Below, in pieces: positions 1 to 9,036 of a DNA stretch of 57,342 nucleotides; within the stretch, counting starts at the first letter, position 1, and each line of letters begins with the position of its first letter. The DNA is from Lachnospiraceae bacterium (GTDB lineage Bacteria > Bacillota > Clostridia > Lachnospirales > Lachnospiraceae), in the NCBI GenBank assembly GCA_017416465.1, contig JAFQCK010000030.1, positions 1 through 57,342 of the forward strand, in the 5' to 3' direction. A program made the translations under genes and the position numbers. The notes under the pieces are model-generated. The model worked only from the letters and a program-made list of their open reading frames with translations, was not told the origin of the DNA and searched no databases.

Positions 1-175
1 TATGAATGGTCTTGATAATGAAGGGGTGGAAGAGATGAGAGTCATACTTAAAGGACTAAAGGAAGAAGGAAAAACAATATTGTTAGTAAGCCATAATTCG
101 GAAGATATATCGATTCTAAGTGATGAAATCTATTATATGGATAAGGGGACGATGGAAAAAGGTAAGAAAAGTTAA
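1..175 (+). CDS. ABC transporter ATP-binding protein, C-terminal fragment cut by the window edge
   Basis: The reading frame is open from the first base and ends at TAA 173-175, giving about 58 residues. It begins just after where Walker B would lie (MNGLDNEGVEEM resembles the stretch after the DEP motif). It contains the H-loop LLVSHNSEDI, the switch histidine that contacts ATP in ABC ATPases, followed by the usual short end DEIYYMDKG. The transported substrate cannot be told because the rest of the gene is outside the window. A terminator follows at 212-259. Confidence 0.75.
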   Translation, partial: MNGLDNEGVEEMRVILKGLKEEGKTILLVSHNSEDISILSDEIYYMDKGTMEKGKKS

Positions 176-211
176 TTAGACTATATTAGTTACTCATAAT
201 TTCTCTCATGG

Positions 212-259
212 AAACTGCTACAAATGCATTTTGTAAGGATGTGTTTGTAGTAGTTTTTT
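212..259 (+). terminator. Rho-independent terminator of the ABC ATPase gene
   Basis: The arms AAACTGCTACAAA (212-224) and TTTGTAGTAGTTT (244-256) pair along 13 bp with one G-U pair. A T run follows at once. It lies 37 bases after the ABC ATPase stop codon. Confidence 0.75.
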
Positions 260-383
260 GAATGGTATCAATCTTTTGTATTAAAGAAAAAAGCATTATT
301 TAAAATGGTGGTCATTTCCTCCGAAGAATAAATATCTTATATATTAGGTATGGAAGTATAATTGATTCAATATAAATTTTGTG

Positions 384-412
384 TTGATATCTCAACTTAT
401 TTATGCTATTAT
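384..412 (+). promoter_or_regulatory. Sigma-A type promoter facing right with no ORF downstream
   Basis: TTGATA (384-389), a 17-base spacer, then TATTAT (407-412). Nothing is coded on the plus strand before the terminator at 474-509, so any transcript would be short and probably noncoding. Confidence 0.4.
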
Positions 413-418
413 ATACCT

Positions 419-512
419 ATAGTAGAGATATTGAAATTTAATCCTTCGCAAACTGACCATTTGCAAAGAGAATAAAAATAAGCATCTGAGTTTTCAGATG
501 CTTATTTTTATT
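419..512 (+). ncRNA. Candidate small RNA of about 90 nt
   Basis: Inferred from a promoter-like pair at 384-412 and a strong hairpin plus T run at 474-512, with no reading frame between. Within the segment GCAAA (about 449) can pair with TTTGC (about 461) in a small internal hairpin. The terminator also serves the convergent kinase gene, so it does not prove an RNA by itself. No known RNA family was recognised. Confidence 0.3.
474..509. terminator. Bidirectional terminator
   Basis: A perfect 16-bp stem: AAAAATAAGCATCTGA (474-489) with TCAGATGCTTATTTTT (494-509) and a 4-base loop. A and T runs on the two sides make it work in both directions. On the minus strand it ends the sensor kinase gene at 522. 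Confidence 0.8.
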
Positions 513-521
513 AATGAGTAG

Positions 522-3395
522 TTAATCTAGTGCATTATGTATCAATTCCTTAATCTCGTCAATCAAGAGGTCTTCCATAAGTTCAGCAATTTTATTAAAA
601 ATCTCTCTATATTTTTCAGGTAATTTATAATTCTTTGTTTCTTCCAAGATTTCGAAAACTTCAGAAAAATCAAAGTCATCTATACATCTGTCGATGTTAT
701 TTAATATCTGAATTATAGTTTCTTCATCCGGTTCAATTGCATCATCTGAATTTTCAGTATTTGGCAGCATATCAAAGTGGCTTAAGACAATATAAAGTTT
801 TTCAAGTAACTTTCTGTACTCATCTTGGAATTCCATCATATGTTCATCAATATATGAGTAGTTTTCGGCTTTTCCTTCTAATTCCTGTGCCTTAGCCATT
901 TCAGAAATGTCAGTAGCGCCAATGTTAAGGGAAGTACTTTTTAATGCATGAATCTTAATGGTATAATATTTATAGTCCTTATTGTCATATGCATTTTTCA
1001 ATTCTTCAAGCTGTTTTTCACCATATTCATAGGTGATTTGTAAAATCTTTAAGTAATCCAAAACTTGACCACCACAATTTGCTATACCATTTTCAATATT
1101 TATGCCTGTAAGGTTTTCTTTAAGGTATGTAATATCGTTATTTGGTTTATTAGCAGGTGAATTAAGCTTTTTATATATGATTTTCTCTTTTGGTATAAAC
1201 TCTTGGAAAATTCGTTCAAGTTGAGTAACGTTAATTGGCTTGCCAAGATATTCATCAAAGCCTTTTTCCAATAAACTTTCTCTGGCACCTTTAATAGCAT
1301 CAGCTGTAAGAACTATGATTTTTCCGTTGCTACCTAATTTATAATGAGAATTAAGCTTACGAATTTGTTTCATAGCTTCTATTCCATCAATTTCCGGCAT
1401 CATTTGGTCCATAAATATAATGTCATAATTATTATTTTTACAAAGTTCAATAGCTTCTTTTCCACTTACGGCTGTATCAACGTTAAGTCCATAGTAGCTA
1501 AGTATTCCGTGAGCAACCTTTAAGTTAATCAAGTTATCATCAGTTATTAATACATGTGAATCTATAATCTGCATATCGGATAAAGAACTGTTATTATAGT
1601 TATCTTTGGCACGATAAAATTCTTTATCAAGAGGCTTTGCATCAATTACACCCTGTTCTAATATAACTGTGAATGTAGAACCTTTTCCATAGGTACTTTC
1701 GACAAAAATGTCACCACCCATAAGGTTAATATAACCGTTTGCGATAGCAAGTCCAAGTCCTGAACCTTCTATTGCATATTGGTGTTTTTGGTCTAATCTT
1801 TCAAATGTATTAAATAGGTTATCTAAGTTTTCCGGTTTAATGCCTATTCCTGTATCAGTGATTTTAAATTCGAGCTTAATGTTATGCGTAGTCTGATTAA
1901 TTACTGATATGTCAAATGTGATTTGTCCCTCATTAGTATATTTGACAGCATTATTAAGTATATTTATAAGAATTCCTCGAATTCTTACTTTATCACCAAA
2001 CATTTCTCGTGGGATATTTTCGTCTACATTCATTTTGAATGCCAAGTCTTTTTTGTTTGCTTGAGATGAAATAATTAAAGCAACATCGTTTAAGAGGTTT
2101 GCTGTATAATAATTATCCATAATAAGCTCCATCTTACCGGATTCGATTTTTGATATATCAAGAATATCATTTATAATTGCTAAAAGATTATGTGAAGACC
2201 ATTTTATGTCTTCAACGTGCTCGCGAACTTCGTTATTAATATCCATTTTTAATACAAGCTCAGAAAAACCAATAATTGCATTCATTGGGGTTCTGATTTC
2301 GTGAGACATATTTGCAAGGAAGGTACTCTTTGCCTGGTTGGCATGCTCAGCTTCATTCATAGCTTCTTCCAATTCTTTCATAGATTTAACACTCTCTGAA
2401 AGGTCTGTAACTATGATGATATAGCCGATTACATCATCATAATCATCATAAATTTTATTTATGGAAAGATTGCAATAGAGTTTGTTATTGCAACAAATAG
2501 CATCAACAGTGTGTGAATCTGTATTAAAATGAAACACGTCTTCTGATTTAAGTGTAAATAATTGTTCAACTTCGGTATTGGATAAATCATCTTTATTAAT
2601 TCCGAAGAAAGAATATGCAATATCATTTAGTATCTGAAGTTTTAAGTCACTGTCATAAATAATAACAGGGACATTAAGAGAGTAATATATAAATTCGGAC
2701 ATATTACTAATATTAATTCTTGAATGACTAACAAATATAATCGTGTGATACATTACTGCAAGTCCAAGAAACTGTGCAATAGAACTTCCGGGAATAGCCA
2801 TTTTGCCAATAAGAGGAAAAACAGTATCAAAAATCATACCGAATATTACAACGCCTTCTACTAAAAGAAGTTTTTTTGCAAGTTCTCGTAGCCTTTGAGT
2901 TTTTGCGGTACGAAGCATATAGATTACTACAAATAACATATTTATGGCAACTATTACGGAATACATTATATAGAGGTTGTTCCACAGCCCTGATTTGAAT
3001 GAATAAGTCATTCCTATTTTGTCAAGCTTATATATAGTTTGCTCTTTTTGTATTACAAAGAAGTAGATAATAATACCAAATAGTGAAAATCCTTCGGCAA
3101 TATATCGATAGAATTTTTTGATGTTTGCAAAGTAGCAAACAAGATATTGAGCAGAAATAAGATATGCAAAAGTTCCAATCATTCCAATTGCACGCCAGGC
3201 ATAAGCTTTGTCAGGTTCAGTTTGAATAAGTACTCCAAAGAAACCAAAGCTCCATATAGCACTGGAAAGACAAAATATAACAAACAATCTGTTTTCTGGA
3301 TACTTCCATTCTCTTTTTTTAATAATAATTACAGCAAAATAAATTGCTAAAACAAATCCCGTAAATAATATTTCAGGAAAAATGTATCTCATCAT
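522..3395 (-). CDS. Hybrid sensor histidine kinase with receiver and Hpt domains
   Basis: A 957-residue membrane signalling protein. Residues 1-225 hold about seven hydrophobic helices, like 7TM sensor input domains. A PAS-like region follows (about 230-345). The HisKA box MSHEIRTPMNA places the phosphorylated histidine at H365, followed by an HATPase domain (about 465-585). The receiver domain has LITDDN and FMDQMMPEIDG with phospho-acceptor D663 and the GKPI lysine. The C-terminal Hpt motif HALKSTSLNIGA gives H816, so a full His-Asp-His relay lies in one chain. The final partner response regulator is not nearby. The start is ATG 3393-3395 behind a weak AAGGGGG site. The gene stands alone. 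Confidence 0.9.
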   Translation of the reverse strand: MMRYIFPEILFTGFVLAIYFAVIIIKKREWKYPENRLFVIFCLSSAIWSFGFFGVLIQTEPDKAYAWRAIGMIGTFAYLISAQYLVCYFANIKKFYRYIAEGFSLFGIIIYFFVIQKEQTIYKLDKIGMTYSFKSGLWNNLYIMYSVIVAINMLFVVIYMLRTAKTQRLRELAKKLLLVEGVVIFGMIFDTVFPLIGKMAIPGSSIAQFLGLAVMYHTIIFVSHSRINISNMSEFIYYSLNVPVIIYDSDLKLQILNDIAYSFFGINKDDLSNTEVEQLFTLKSEDVFHFNTDSHTVDAICCNNKLYCNLSINKIYDDYDDVIGYIIIVTDLSESVKSMKELEEAMNEAEHANQAKSTFLANMSHEIRTPMNAIIGFSELVLKMDINNEVREHVEDIKWSSHNLLAIINDILDISKIESGKMELIMDNYYTANLLNDVALIISSQANKKDLAFKMNVDENIPREMFGDKVRIRGILINILNNAVKYTNEGQITFDISVINQTTHNIKLEFKITDTGIGIKPENLDNLFNTFERLDQKHQYAIEGSGLGLAIANGYINLMGGDIFVESTYGKGSTFTVILEQGVIDAKPLDKEFYRAKDNYNNSSLSDMQIIDSHVLITDDNLINLKVAHGILSYYGLNVDTAVSGKEAIELCKNNNYDIIFMDQMMPEIDGIEAMKQIRKLNSHYKLGSNGKIIVLTADAIKGARESLLEKGFDEYLGKPINVTQLERIFQEFIPKEKIIYKKLNSPANKPNNDITYLKENLTGINIENGIANCGGQVLDYLKILQITYEYGEKQLEELKNAYDNKDYKYYTIKIHALKSTSLNIGATDISEMAKAQELEGKAENYSYIDEHMMEFQDEYRKLLEKLYIVLSHFDMLPNTENSDDAIEPDEETIIQILNNIDRCIDDFDFSEVFEILEETKNYKLPEKYREIFNKIAELMEDLLIDEIKELIHNALD

Positions 3396-3482
3396 ATGTA
3401 AAAAGCCCCCTTTTTGATAAGAAATATTTAGATAGAACTACTTAGTAAATAAAATTAACCCAATACAGTTAGTTAAGAATTC

Positions 3483-4289
3483 TTAATCAAGAAATTCTTT
3501 AATCACATGAAGTATACCGTCTTCATCATTTGAAAGTGTAATGAAGTCAGCAGCTTCTTTTACTAAGTCTTGAGCATTTTCCATTGCAACTCCGAGCCCT
3601 GCAATTTCAATCATTGAAATATCATTAAAACCATCACCACAACAAATCATTTCCTCGGCAGAGATTCCAAGTGTACTTAACAGATTAAGTAGTGATTGGG
3701 CTTTATCAATGTTTTGTGGCATAATTTCAAGGAAATAAGGTTCTGAAAAATATATGCTTAAGTATGAATTGTATTTTTTCTTTAAACGTTCCTGAACCTT
3801 TACAAGTCTTTCGTGTTTTCCTGTCATAAGACATTTATTTACAGGAAAATCAAGATAAGTAGGGAAGTTGTCTACAACAATGAATTCAAGTCCGTTTAAT
3901 TTTGCTTCATATTGAATGTACTCATCAATGCCATTTCCAACCACAACTTTAGTTGCATCATAGCTGATAATCCCAACATTTTCTTCAACTGCAATTTTAT
4001 GAAGTTCAGGAATGACTTCTTTTGGAAGTGATTTTTCGAACATTACTTCTTTAGTTTTACAATCTATAATTTTCCCACCGTTATAAGATAAAATATAGCC
4101 ACCATATTCTTCAAGTTCAAGCTCACTTGCAAGCTTTAAGATTCCGGGTGTAGGTCTTCCGGAAGCAAGCACAACCTTGTAGCCGCGTTTCTGAATGTCG
4201 AGTAAAGCCTCTTTTGTAGGCTTTGAAATTTCTTTTTTTGAATTAGTAAGTGTTCCGTCTAAGTCAAGAACAATAATCTTGTAGTTCAT
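3483..4289 (-). CDS. Cof-type HAD-superfamily phosphatase
   Basis: 268 residues, the normal length for Cof/YidA-like HAD IIB hydrolases, which dephosphorylate sugar phosphates or other small phosphometabolites in the cytosol. Motif I is LDLDGTLT near the N-terminus (nucleophile and acid/base aspartates), motif II is LASGRP, and motif IV is CGDGFNDISM near residue 215. The substrate cannot be told from sequence. The start codon lies 33 bases from a structured repeat element. A 14-bp palindrome, TTAAGAATTCTTAA, overlaps its stop codon at 3473-3486. Confidence 0.88.
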   Translation of the reverse strand: MNYKIIVLDLDGTLTNSKKEISKPTKEALLDIQKRGYKVVLASGRPTPGILKLASELELEEYGGYILSYNGGKIIDCKTKEVMFEKSLPKEVIPELHKIAVEENVGIISYDATKVVVGNGIDEYIQYEAKLNGLEFIVVDNFPTYLDFPVNKCLMTGKHERLVKVQERLKKKYNSYLSIYFSEPYFLEIMPQNIDKAQSLLNLLSTLGISAEEMICCGDGFNDISMIEIAGLGVAMENAQDLVKEAADFITLSNDEDGILHVIKEFLD

Positions 4290-4321
4290 TTTTATGTTAA
4301 TCCTTTCAGTTTATTTGTATA

Positions 4322-4465
4322 ATTGTAATTATTCAGAGTACAGCGAAAAAACTACGTGTTTTTTCGCTGTGGCGTATCCGCCAAATAGATTCCATAAAAT
4401 AGTCTTTTTTATGCAAGCATAAAAGCCTATTTTATAAAATCTGCTTGGCTCTGAACAATTACAAA
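4322..4465. repeat. 144-bp structured palindromic element (MITE-like)
   Basis: The ends are inverted: ATTGTAATTATTCAGAG (4322-4338) and its near-complement at 4449-4465 (two mismatches in 17). Inside are nested hairpins: ACAGCGAAAAAAC with GTTTTTTCGCTGT (4340-4370); GGCG/CGCC (4371-4382); and a two-level stem built from ATAAAATAG/CTATTTTAT and TTTTATGC/GCATAAAA (about 4390-4440). The outer end sequence, with flanking TTGG, recurs at 20295-20313 and 33186-33206. No coding capacity is seen. The right end supplies the stop codon of the neighbouring permease. Confidence 0.6.
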
Positions 4466-5508
4466 TAGTATTTAGGTAAAAACATCCATGACATATATTT
4501 CACGAATGGAATAAGCTCTGAAAAATCAATAAATATCGGACAGAAAACTATACTGCCAAGAGTGAGTATAGGTATTAACGACATAAATACATATTGATTT
4601 TTATTAAATGTATATATTATATAACAATATACTGTACAAATAATAGTATAAAACAGTAGTCGTAAAATTTCTATAACTAATCCATCACTGAGATTACATA
4701 TATAAATAGTAATAAGTCCGGTCACTGATGCTAAAAGTGTTACTGAAAAAATCTCAGACATTTTTGCAAGTCTGCGCTTTATTCCTGAAAATGCATAGAA
4801 TACACCGACCTTGTCATCTTTATATAAGTTTAAAGTGCCCATAAAGGAAGCAAACATTATCAGTAATGCGATGACACCCTTAATTGAAAGCAAAACATAA
4901 GAGTTGAATAAATCAGTGTTATCTGTTGTTGAGTCTTCAGGATTGATGTATTCAAAAGAAAATGTTTCATCGCTTTTTAAATAGTCTTTGTATATAGGAA
5001 TAAGTTGTTCGGAAAGATTTGACAAGTCATTTTTTTCAAATGCACTGTCGTTATTAATATAGTTAATTAATTCCTTAATACAATAAATTTTAAATATTTC
5101 TGAAAAAACGTATTCATTTGTGAGAGCATTGGTAATAGTTCCGGGTGAGGAATATACTAAAACCATTTCCTTTGTTTCGCAGTTTTCTACTTTTTCTTTA
5201 AATCCCTTAGCGAATACATATCCTGTTTCGTAAGTTCCGTTTGCAACATTTTTCTTAAGAGTTTTAAGGTTGTCACATATTTCAAAATCAACACTGTCAT
5301 AATCATTTACCAAATTATTGGTAATTTGATTAGAATATTCTGAGTGTTTGTCTATATAAATTCCAGCTTTTATACTCTTGTCATCATTACTTGTATTGTA
5401 TTTTAAAACAAGGCATAATATAGGAATGGATAATAACAAAAGAATAAAAGAGAATTTTTTAAAACACCGTTTTATATATAGGTAATTACAAAAAAATATT
5501 TTTTTCAT
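4459..5508 (-). CDS. ABC-2 type permease, apparently truncated at the C-terminus
   Basis: 349 residues; last gene of a four-gene minus-strand exporter operon. One transmembrane helix near residues 19-38, a long extracytoplasmic segment, then four helices between about 205 and 330, as in ABC-2/YhgE-like permeases. The chain stops at FLPKYYL. The sister permease (5517-6752) has the similar segment YLPTGYLL and then about 45 more residues with a final helix. The TAA stop (4459-4461) lies inside the right end of the repeat element, so the last helix was probably lost by insertion or deletion there. Whether it still works is unknown. Confidence 0.8.
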   Translation of the reverse strand: MKKIFFCNYLYIKRCFKKFSFILLLLSIPILCLVLKYNTSNDDKSIKAGIYIDKHSEYSNQITNNLVNDYDSVDFEICDNLKTLKKNVANGTYETGYVFAKGFKEKVENCETKEMVLVYSSPGTITNALTNEYVFSEIFKIYCIKELINYINNDSAFEKNDLSNLSEQLIPIYKDYLKSDETFSFEYINPEDSTTDNTDLFNSYVLLSIKGVIALLIMFASFMGTLNLYKDDKVGVFYAFSGIKRRLAKMSEIFSVTLLASVTGLITIYICNLSDGLVIEILRLLFYTIICTVYCYIIYTFNKNQYVFMSLIPILTLGSIVFCPIFIDFSELIPFVKYMSWMFLPKYYL

Positions 5509-5516
5509 ATTGATAC

Positions 5517-6752
5517 CTAATTAATCCTTTCATATATTTTTAATTTGAAATGAGTAGTTACTATCGTCGAAATAGTAAATATTAATGTATAAATTGCTAT
5601 CATTTTTACATTATCAACAGAGTATGAACCTGAAAGACCAAGTCTCACGCTGTCTAATAAATATCCTGTAGGAAGGTATTTATCAACTATATTGACACCA
5701 TCCGGTAAGAAAACAGAAGGTAAAAATGCTCCTGATATAAATTCACATCCGATTACAAAAATAAATAGTAGTAATATAGAACTAAATCTGTTTTTCATTA
5801 AACTGCTTATTAAGACAGTAATGGCTGAACAGCATAGGCATATAAATATTCCGTTGATTAGTAGTGGTGCAGGAGAAAAGTCTTTGATTTTATCCATTTT
5901 ATATAATATAAATAAGGCGGTTGTTAAAATTACTGAAAAAATCAAATACATAGTAATGAATATTGAAAATATTCTTACAGAGGTTTGTGTAATGGCACCA
6001 ATTCCATATTGATTTAATTTAAGATTAATAAAGTTTTTAGTACTTTTTATCCTTAGTATAAATATACAACCAGACAGGAGAAGAACGGTAAGTATGCCGG
6101 ATGCAATATAATATGTTATTATGTTATAGTCGCCAGATGCAGAAAGTTGTTCTTTTTTGAAAAAATTATCTCTTGAGAAAGCTTTTTTGATAAGTGTTGA
6201 ATTTAGTTCATCATTTGCATTCTCCGCAAATCTATATTTATTCATATCATAATAATAATCATATAAAGTATAGACAGTAGCTTGGGCAGCCTGAAGAGAA
6301 GTCTGCGCTGCAAGACTAAGTTCAGTTATTATCATAGTATAAACAGAAGTAGTTGATGAAAAATAAATCTTTATCGGATAGTTATCGCCGTTCATAAGAC
6401 TTGCTAAAAACCCTTCAGGGACTACTACGGTTACAATTGAATTTTCGGCATCTTTTACTTCGTCAACCTCTGAGTATTTGATGTTGTTAACGTTAAATAT
6501 TTTTGTAATGCTTTCTGTTTTAGACAAAGCATTTATAGCAAGTTTTGTAAGACTTGCATCATCTTCAGAGGTAAAATATACATTTTTTTTGTCCTTTAAT
6601 TTGTTAGTTTCAGAAAGCTTTGTGGCAAAAAATCCAACGATACCCATAACAATTGAGAGTGCAAGGACACCAATTATCAGATAAGGAATCAGTTTTAAAT
6701 TCCTTTTTATTTCGAGTTTAAAATAATTTAGTTTATTCAATTTAATCACCAT
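5517..6752 (-). CDS. ABC-2 type transporter permease
   Basis: 411 residues. The N-terminal helix (about 20-43) is followed by a large extracytoplasmic domain with SEDDASLTKLAINALSKT and then five helices to the C-terminus, the classic ABC-2 exporter layout. It overlaps the preceding gene by 11 bases and is followed after 8 bases by the second permease, so the two should form the membrane part of one exporter. The substrate is unknown; proteins of this kind export peptides, lipids or drugs. Confidence 0.85.
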   Translation of the reverse strand: MVIKLNKLNYFKLEIKRNLKLIPYLIIGVLALSIVMGIVGFFATKLSETNKLKDKKNVYFTSEDDASLTKLAINALSKTESITKIFNVNNIKYSEVDEVKDAENSIVTVVVPEGFLASLMNGDNYPIKIYFSSTTSVYTMIITELSLAAQTSLQAAQATVYTLYDYYYDMNKYRFAENANDELNSTLIKKAFSRDNFFKKEQLSASGDYNIITYYIASGILTVLLLSGCIFILRIKSTKNFINLKLNQYGIGAITQTSVRIFSIFITMYLIFSVILTTALFILYKMDKIKDFSPAPLLINGIFICLCCSAITVLISSLMKNRFSSILLLFIFVIGCEFISGAFLPSVFLPDGVNIVDKYLPTGYLLDSVRLGLSGSYSVDNVKMIAIYTLIFTISTIVTTHFKLKIYERIN

Positions 6753-7278
6753 AATTTTTAATTTTTTCTTTTATGCTATTTATGTCTTCGTTTGTTAATT
6801 TCTTTTCTGTACCGCTAGGTTTAAAATATTCATAGTTTTCTTCTGCTATGTCTGTTATTGTTAATAAATATGGTAATGGATTTATTCTGTTAATGTATAA
6901 GTAATTGAGTATTTTTGGGATTATTTCCCCGGCATTAAATGTATATACAACTGATGAAAATAAAGGGATTTTGATTTTTCCATTACCTCTGTTATCAATG
7001 AATATATTAATTGTAACAGCAGTTATGTTGTTGTATAAGATATCAATGTTTATGCCTGTTGTCTTATTAGTAGTATCATTATTAATTCTATAGTTTAAGA
7101 TTGCATTATATCCTGTGATTTTATTAAGTTCGTAACTTCCTGTAATTCCGTAGCATTTTGGAGTGTCAGTATCTTCTGATACATTAAATGTACTGACTAA
7201 TATGGAAATGCATATAAATAACAAAATTAATACAATTATTGGTGGTATAAACCTTTTGATATCAGTTGTTTTTTTCAT
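6742..7278 (-). CDS. Membrane-anchored hypothetical protein of an ABC exporter operon
   Basis: 178 residues with one N-terminal helix (about 14-34) and an extracytoplasmic remainder; no known domain recognised. It sits between the ATPase (14 bases upstream) and the permease, whose start overlaps its end, so it is probably an accessory subunit. It has no lipobox cysteine after the helix. A Shine-Dalgarno AGGA lies about 9 bases before the ATG. Confidence 0.7.
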   Translation of the reverse strand: MKKTTDIKRFIPPIIVLILLFICISILVSTFNVSEDTDTPKCYGITGSYELNKITGYNAILNYRINNDTTNKTTGINIDILYNNITAVTINIFIDNRGNGKIKIPLFSSVVYTFNAGEIIPKILNYLYINRINPLPYLLTITDIAEENYEYFKPSGTEKKLTNEDINSIKEKIKNYGD

Positions 7279-7292
7279 ATTTGACAGTCCTG

Positions 7293-7967
7293 TTAAATTA
7301 ATTTAGTAAGTTCTTCTTCCGTAAGTGAAGAAGGAATAAGTGAAAGCTTTCCTTCTTTTAAAAGGTATAATTTATCGCAAACAGATAATTCGTTGTGGTC
7401 ATGTGAAACTACAAGGATAGAACCGTTTGCTTTACCGGTATAATATTTCATATATTCTTTTATTTGAAATTTTGCAGCTAAATCGAGTGCTGCACTAGGT
7501 TCGTCCATTATAAGTAATTCGGGTTTTTCTAAAAGTGCAATTCCGATACTTAATCTTTTTTTCATTCCACCTGATAATTTGGATACAGTTTTGTGAGTAA
7601 ACTCGTCTATGCCAAGTGTATGAAGAATTCCGTTATCAAGCTCATTTTGCAGTTCGCTTTTTGAGCCTTTATACCACAGTCTGAGATTATCATATGCAGA
7701 TAACTCATTAATTAAGGGATTTTCCTGTGGAACATAACTGATGTATTTGGCAATCAATTTAGAGGAATTGGAGATGACATTACCATCATTTAGTATTTCG
7801 CCTGAATTAGCCTTATTAATTCCGCTGATAATAGATAAAAGCGTTGTTTTTCCACTACCATTTGAACCAACTATGCCTATACATTCACCCTTGTTTATTT
7901 TAAAGGATATATTGTCAAGTACTGTATGTTTACCATATTTTTTAGTGATATTTTTAATTTCAATCAT
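7293..7967 (-). CDS. ABC transporter ATP-binding protein
   Basis: 224 residues, normal for an exporter ATPase. Walker A is GSNGSGKTT (about 34-42), the Q-loop YVPQENP, the signature LSGGMKKRLSIG, Walker B LLIMDEPSAALD, and the switch histidine VVSHDH. First gene of the operon with 6742-7278 and the two permeases. A GAAAGG site precedes the ATG. Confidence 0.93.
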   Translation of the reverse strand: MIEIKNITKKYGKHTVLDNISFKINKGECIGIVGSNGSGKTTLLSIISGINKANSGEILNDGNVISNSSKLIAKYISYVPQENPLINELSAYDNLRLWYKGSKSELQNELDNGILHTLGIDEFTHKTVSKLSGGMKKRLSIGIALLEKPELLIMDEPSAALDLAAKFQIKEYMKYYTGKANGSILVVSHDHNELSVCDKLYLLKEGKLSLIPSSLTEEELTKLI

Positions 7968-7993
7968 ATAAAACCTTTCATGTAAAGAAAAAT

Positions 7994-8041
7994 TAGATAG
8001 TTGCGAAAAGATGTTGTTAAATTAAGTTAAGCAATTATCTA
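7994..8041. promoter_or_regulatory. Imperfect inverted repeat between divergent genes
   Basis: TAGATAGTTGC (7994-8004) faces GCAATTATCTA (8031-8041), 11 bp with one mismatch and a 26-base gap. It lies upstream of the ABC operon on the minus strand. It may be an operator; nothing else in the sequence decides this. Confidence 0.3.
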
Positions 8042-8095
8042 AAAAAAATATATCATAAAGGAAGATTTATAACAATCAAAATATAATTTTTAAAC

Positions 8096-8124
8096 TTGAT
8101 TAGATAAAAAAAATTAGGTAAAAT
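8096..8124 (+). promoter_or_regulatory. Sigma-A promoter of the metallophosphoesterase gene
   Basis: TTGATT (8096-8101), a 17-base spacer, TAAAAT (8119-8124), 40 bases before the start codon. Confidence 0.55.
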
Positions 8125-8163
8125 AAGTAGTGTTTAGAGTGTTGAATATAGAAAGGATTAGTA

Positions 8164-8979
8164 GTGAAAAATAAGGTTTTAAAAATAGTAAAGATATTAA
8201 TAATAGCGTTTGTTATAGCTTATGTAGTTATAGGTTTTATGCAGAATGATTTGACTGTATCTAAGTATACTTACAATAATTCGGCATTACCGGAAGAATT
8301 TGATGGATATACGATTGTTTTGATTTCGGATTTACACCATGAGAATTTCGGAGATAATCAATCAGAGTTGATTGATGAAGTGAAAAAGGCTAATCCGGAT
8401 ATGATAGCACTTACAGGAGATATTGTGGATGAGGAACATGATAGTCTTGAAAGTGTAGAAAATTTATTGGAAGGAATTACAACTTTAGCTCCTACATATT
8501 ATGTGGCGGGTAATCATGAACTATGTGCAGATGCAGTTGTTCAGTATGGGGCTTTAAAAGAATTGCTTGATATCTACGGTGTAACGAGATTAGAAAATTA
8601 TGGATTAGAGATAAAACAGGGAGAAGATTCTATTAATATTTATGGACTTGATTACGCGGATAAATATATAGAAGATATTTTGCCACAGGCAAATGAAGGT
8701 GATTTTGATATTCTTCTCTATCATTCAAGTAATGTGTTTGATAAGATAAATTCGTTTGGTTATGATATTGTGTTGGCAGGCCATTTACATGGGGGTGCAA
8801 TAAGACTTCCGGTTGTTGGTGGTGTAATTAATAACGAGGGTTCATTATTTCCTAAATATGATTCGGGAGTATTTGTAGAAAATGGGAGTACAATGTTTGT
8901 AAGCAGAGGTTTAGGTGATTCTGTCATTCCAAGATTTTATAATTCACCGGAGTTGGTTGTAATAACATTAAAAAATTGA
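8164..8979 (+). CDS. Membrane-anchored metallophosphoesterase (YkuE/YaeI-like)
   Basis: 271 residues with an N-terminal transmembrane helix (about 8-26) and an external calcineurin-like phosphoesterase domain. The metal-binding motifs are in order: LISDLHHEN, LTGDIVDE, VAGNHE, LLYHSS and LAGHLHGG. Relatives act on phospholipid-type pyrophosphate substrates or other phosphoesters; the substrate is not determined here. The start is GTG at 8164 with AGAAAGGA 7 bases upstream. It is a single-gene unit between a promoter and a terminator. Confidence 0.88.
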   Translation: MKNKVLKIVKILIIAFVIAYVVIGFMQNDLTVSKYTYNNSALPEEFDGYTIVLISDLHHENFGDNQSELIDEVKKANPDMIALTGDIVDEEHDSLESVENLLEGITTLAPTYYVAGNHELCADAVVQYGALKELLDIYGVTRLENYGLEIKQGEDSINIYGLDYADKYIEDILPQANEGDFDILLYHSSNVFDKINSFGYDIVLAGHLHGGAIRLPVVGGVINNEGSLFPKYDSGVFVENGSTMFVSRGLGDSVIPRFYNSPELVVITLKN

Positions 8980-8990
8980 TATACATTAGT

Positions 8991-9033
8991 AAAAGTCGGC
9001 GAGGATAATCATAACGATTAGCGGCCGACTTTT
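8991..9033. terminator. Bidirectional terminator between convergent genes
   Basis: AAAAGTCGGC (8991-9000) pairs with GCCGACTTTT (9024-9033) around a 23-base loop, with T runs on either side. It separates the phosphoesterase from the convergent Wzz-like gene. Confidence 0.75.
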
Positions 9034-9036
9034 TTC

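Noticed and set aside
4340-4370. Terminator of the ABC operon
   Set aside because: The hairpin has no T run after it on either strand; it is better described as part of the repeat element.
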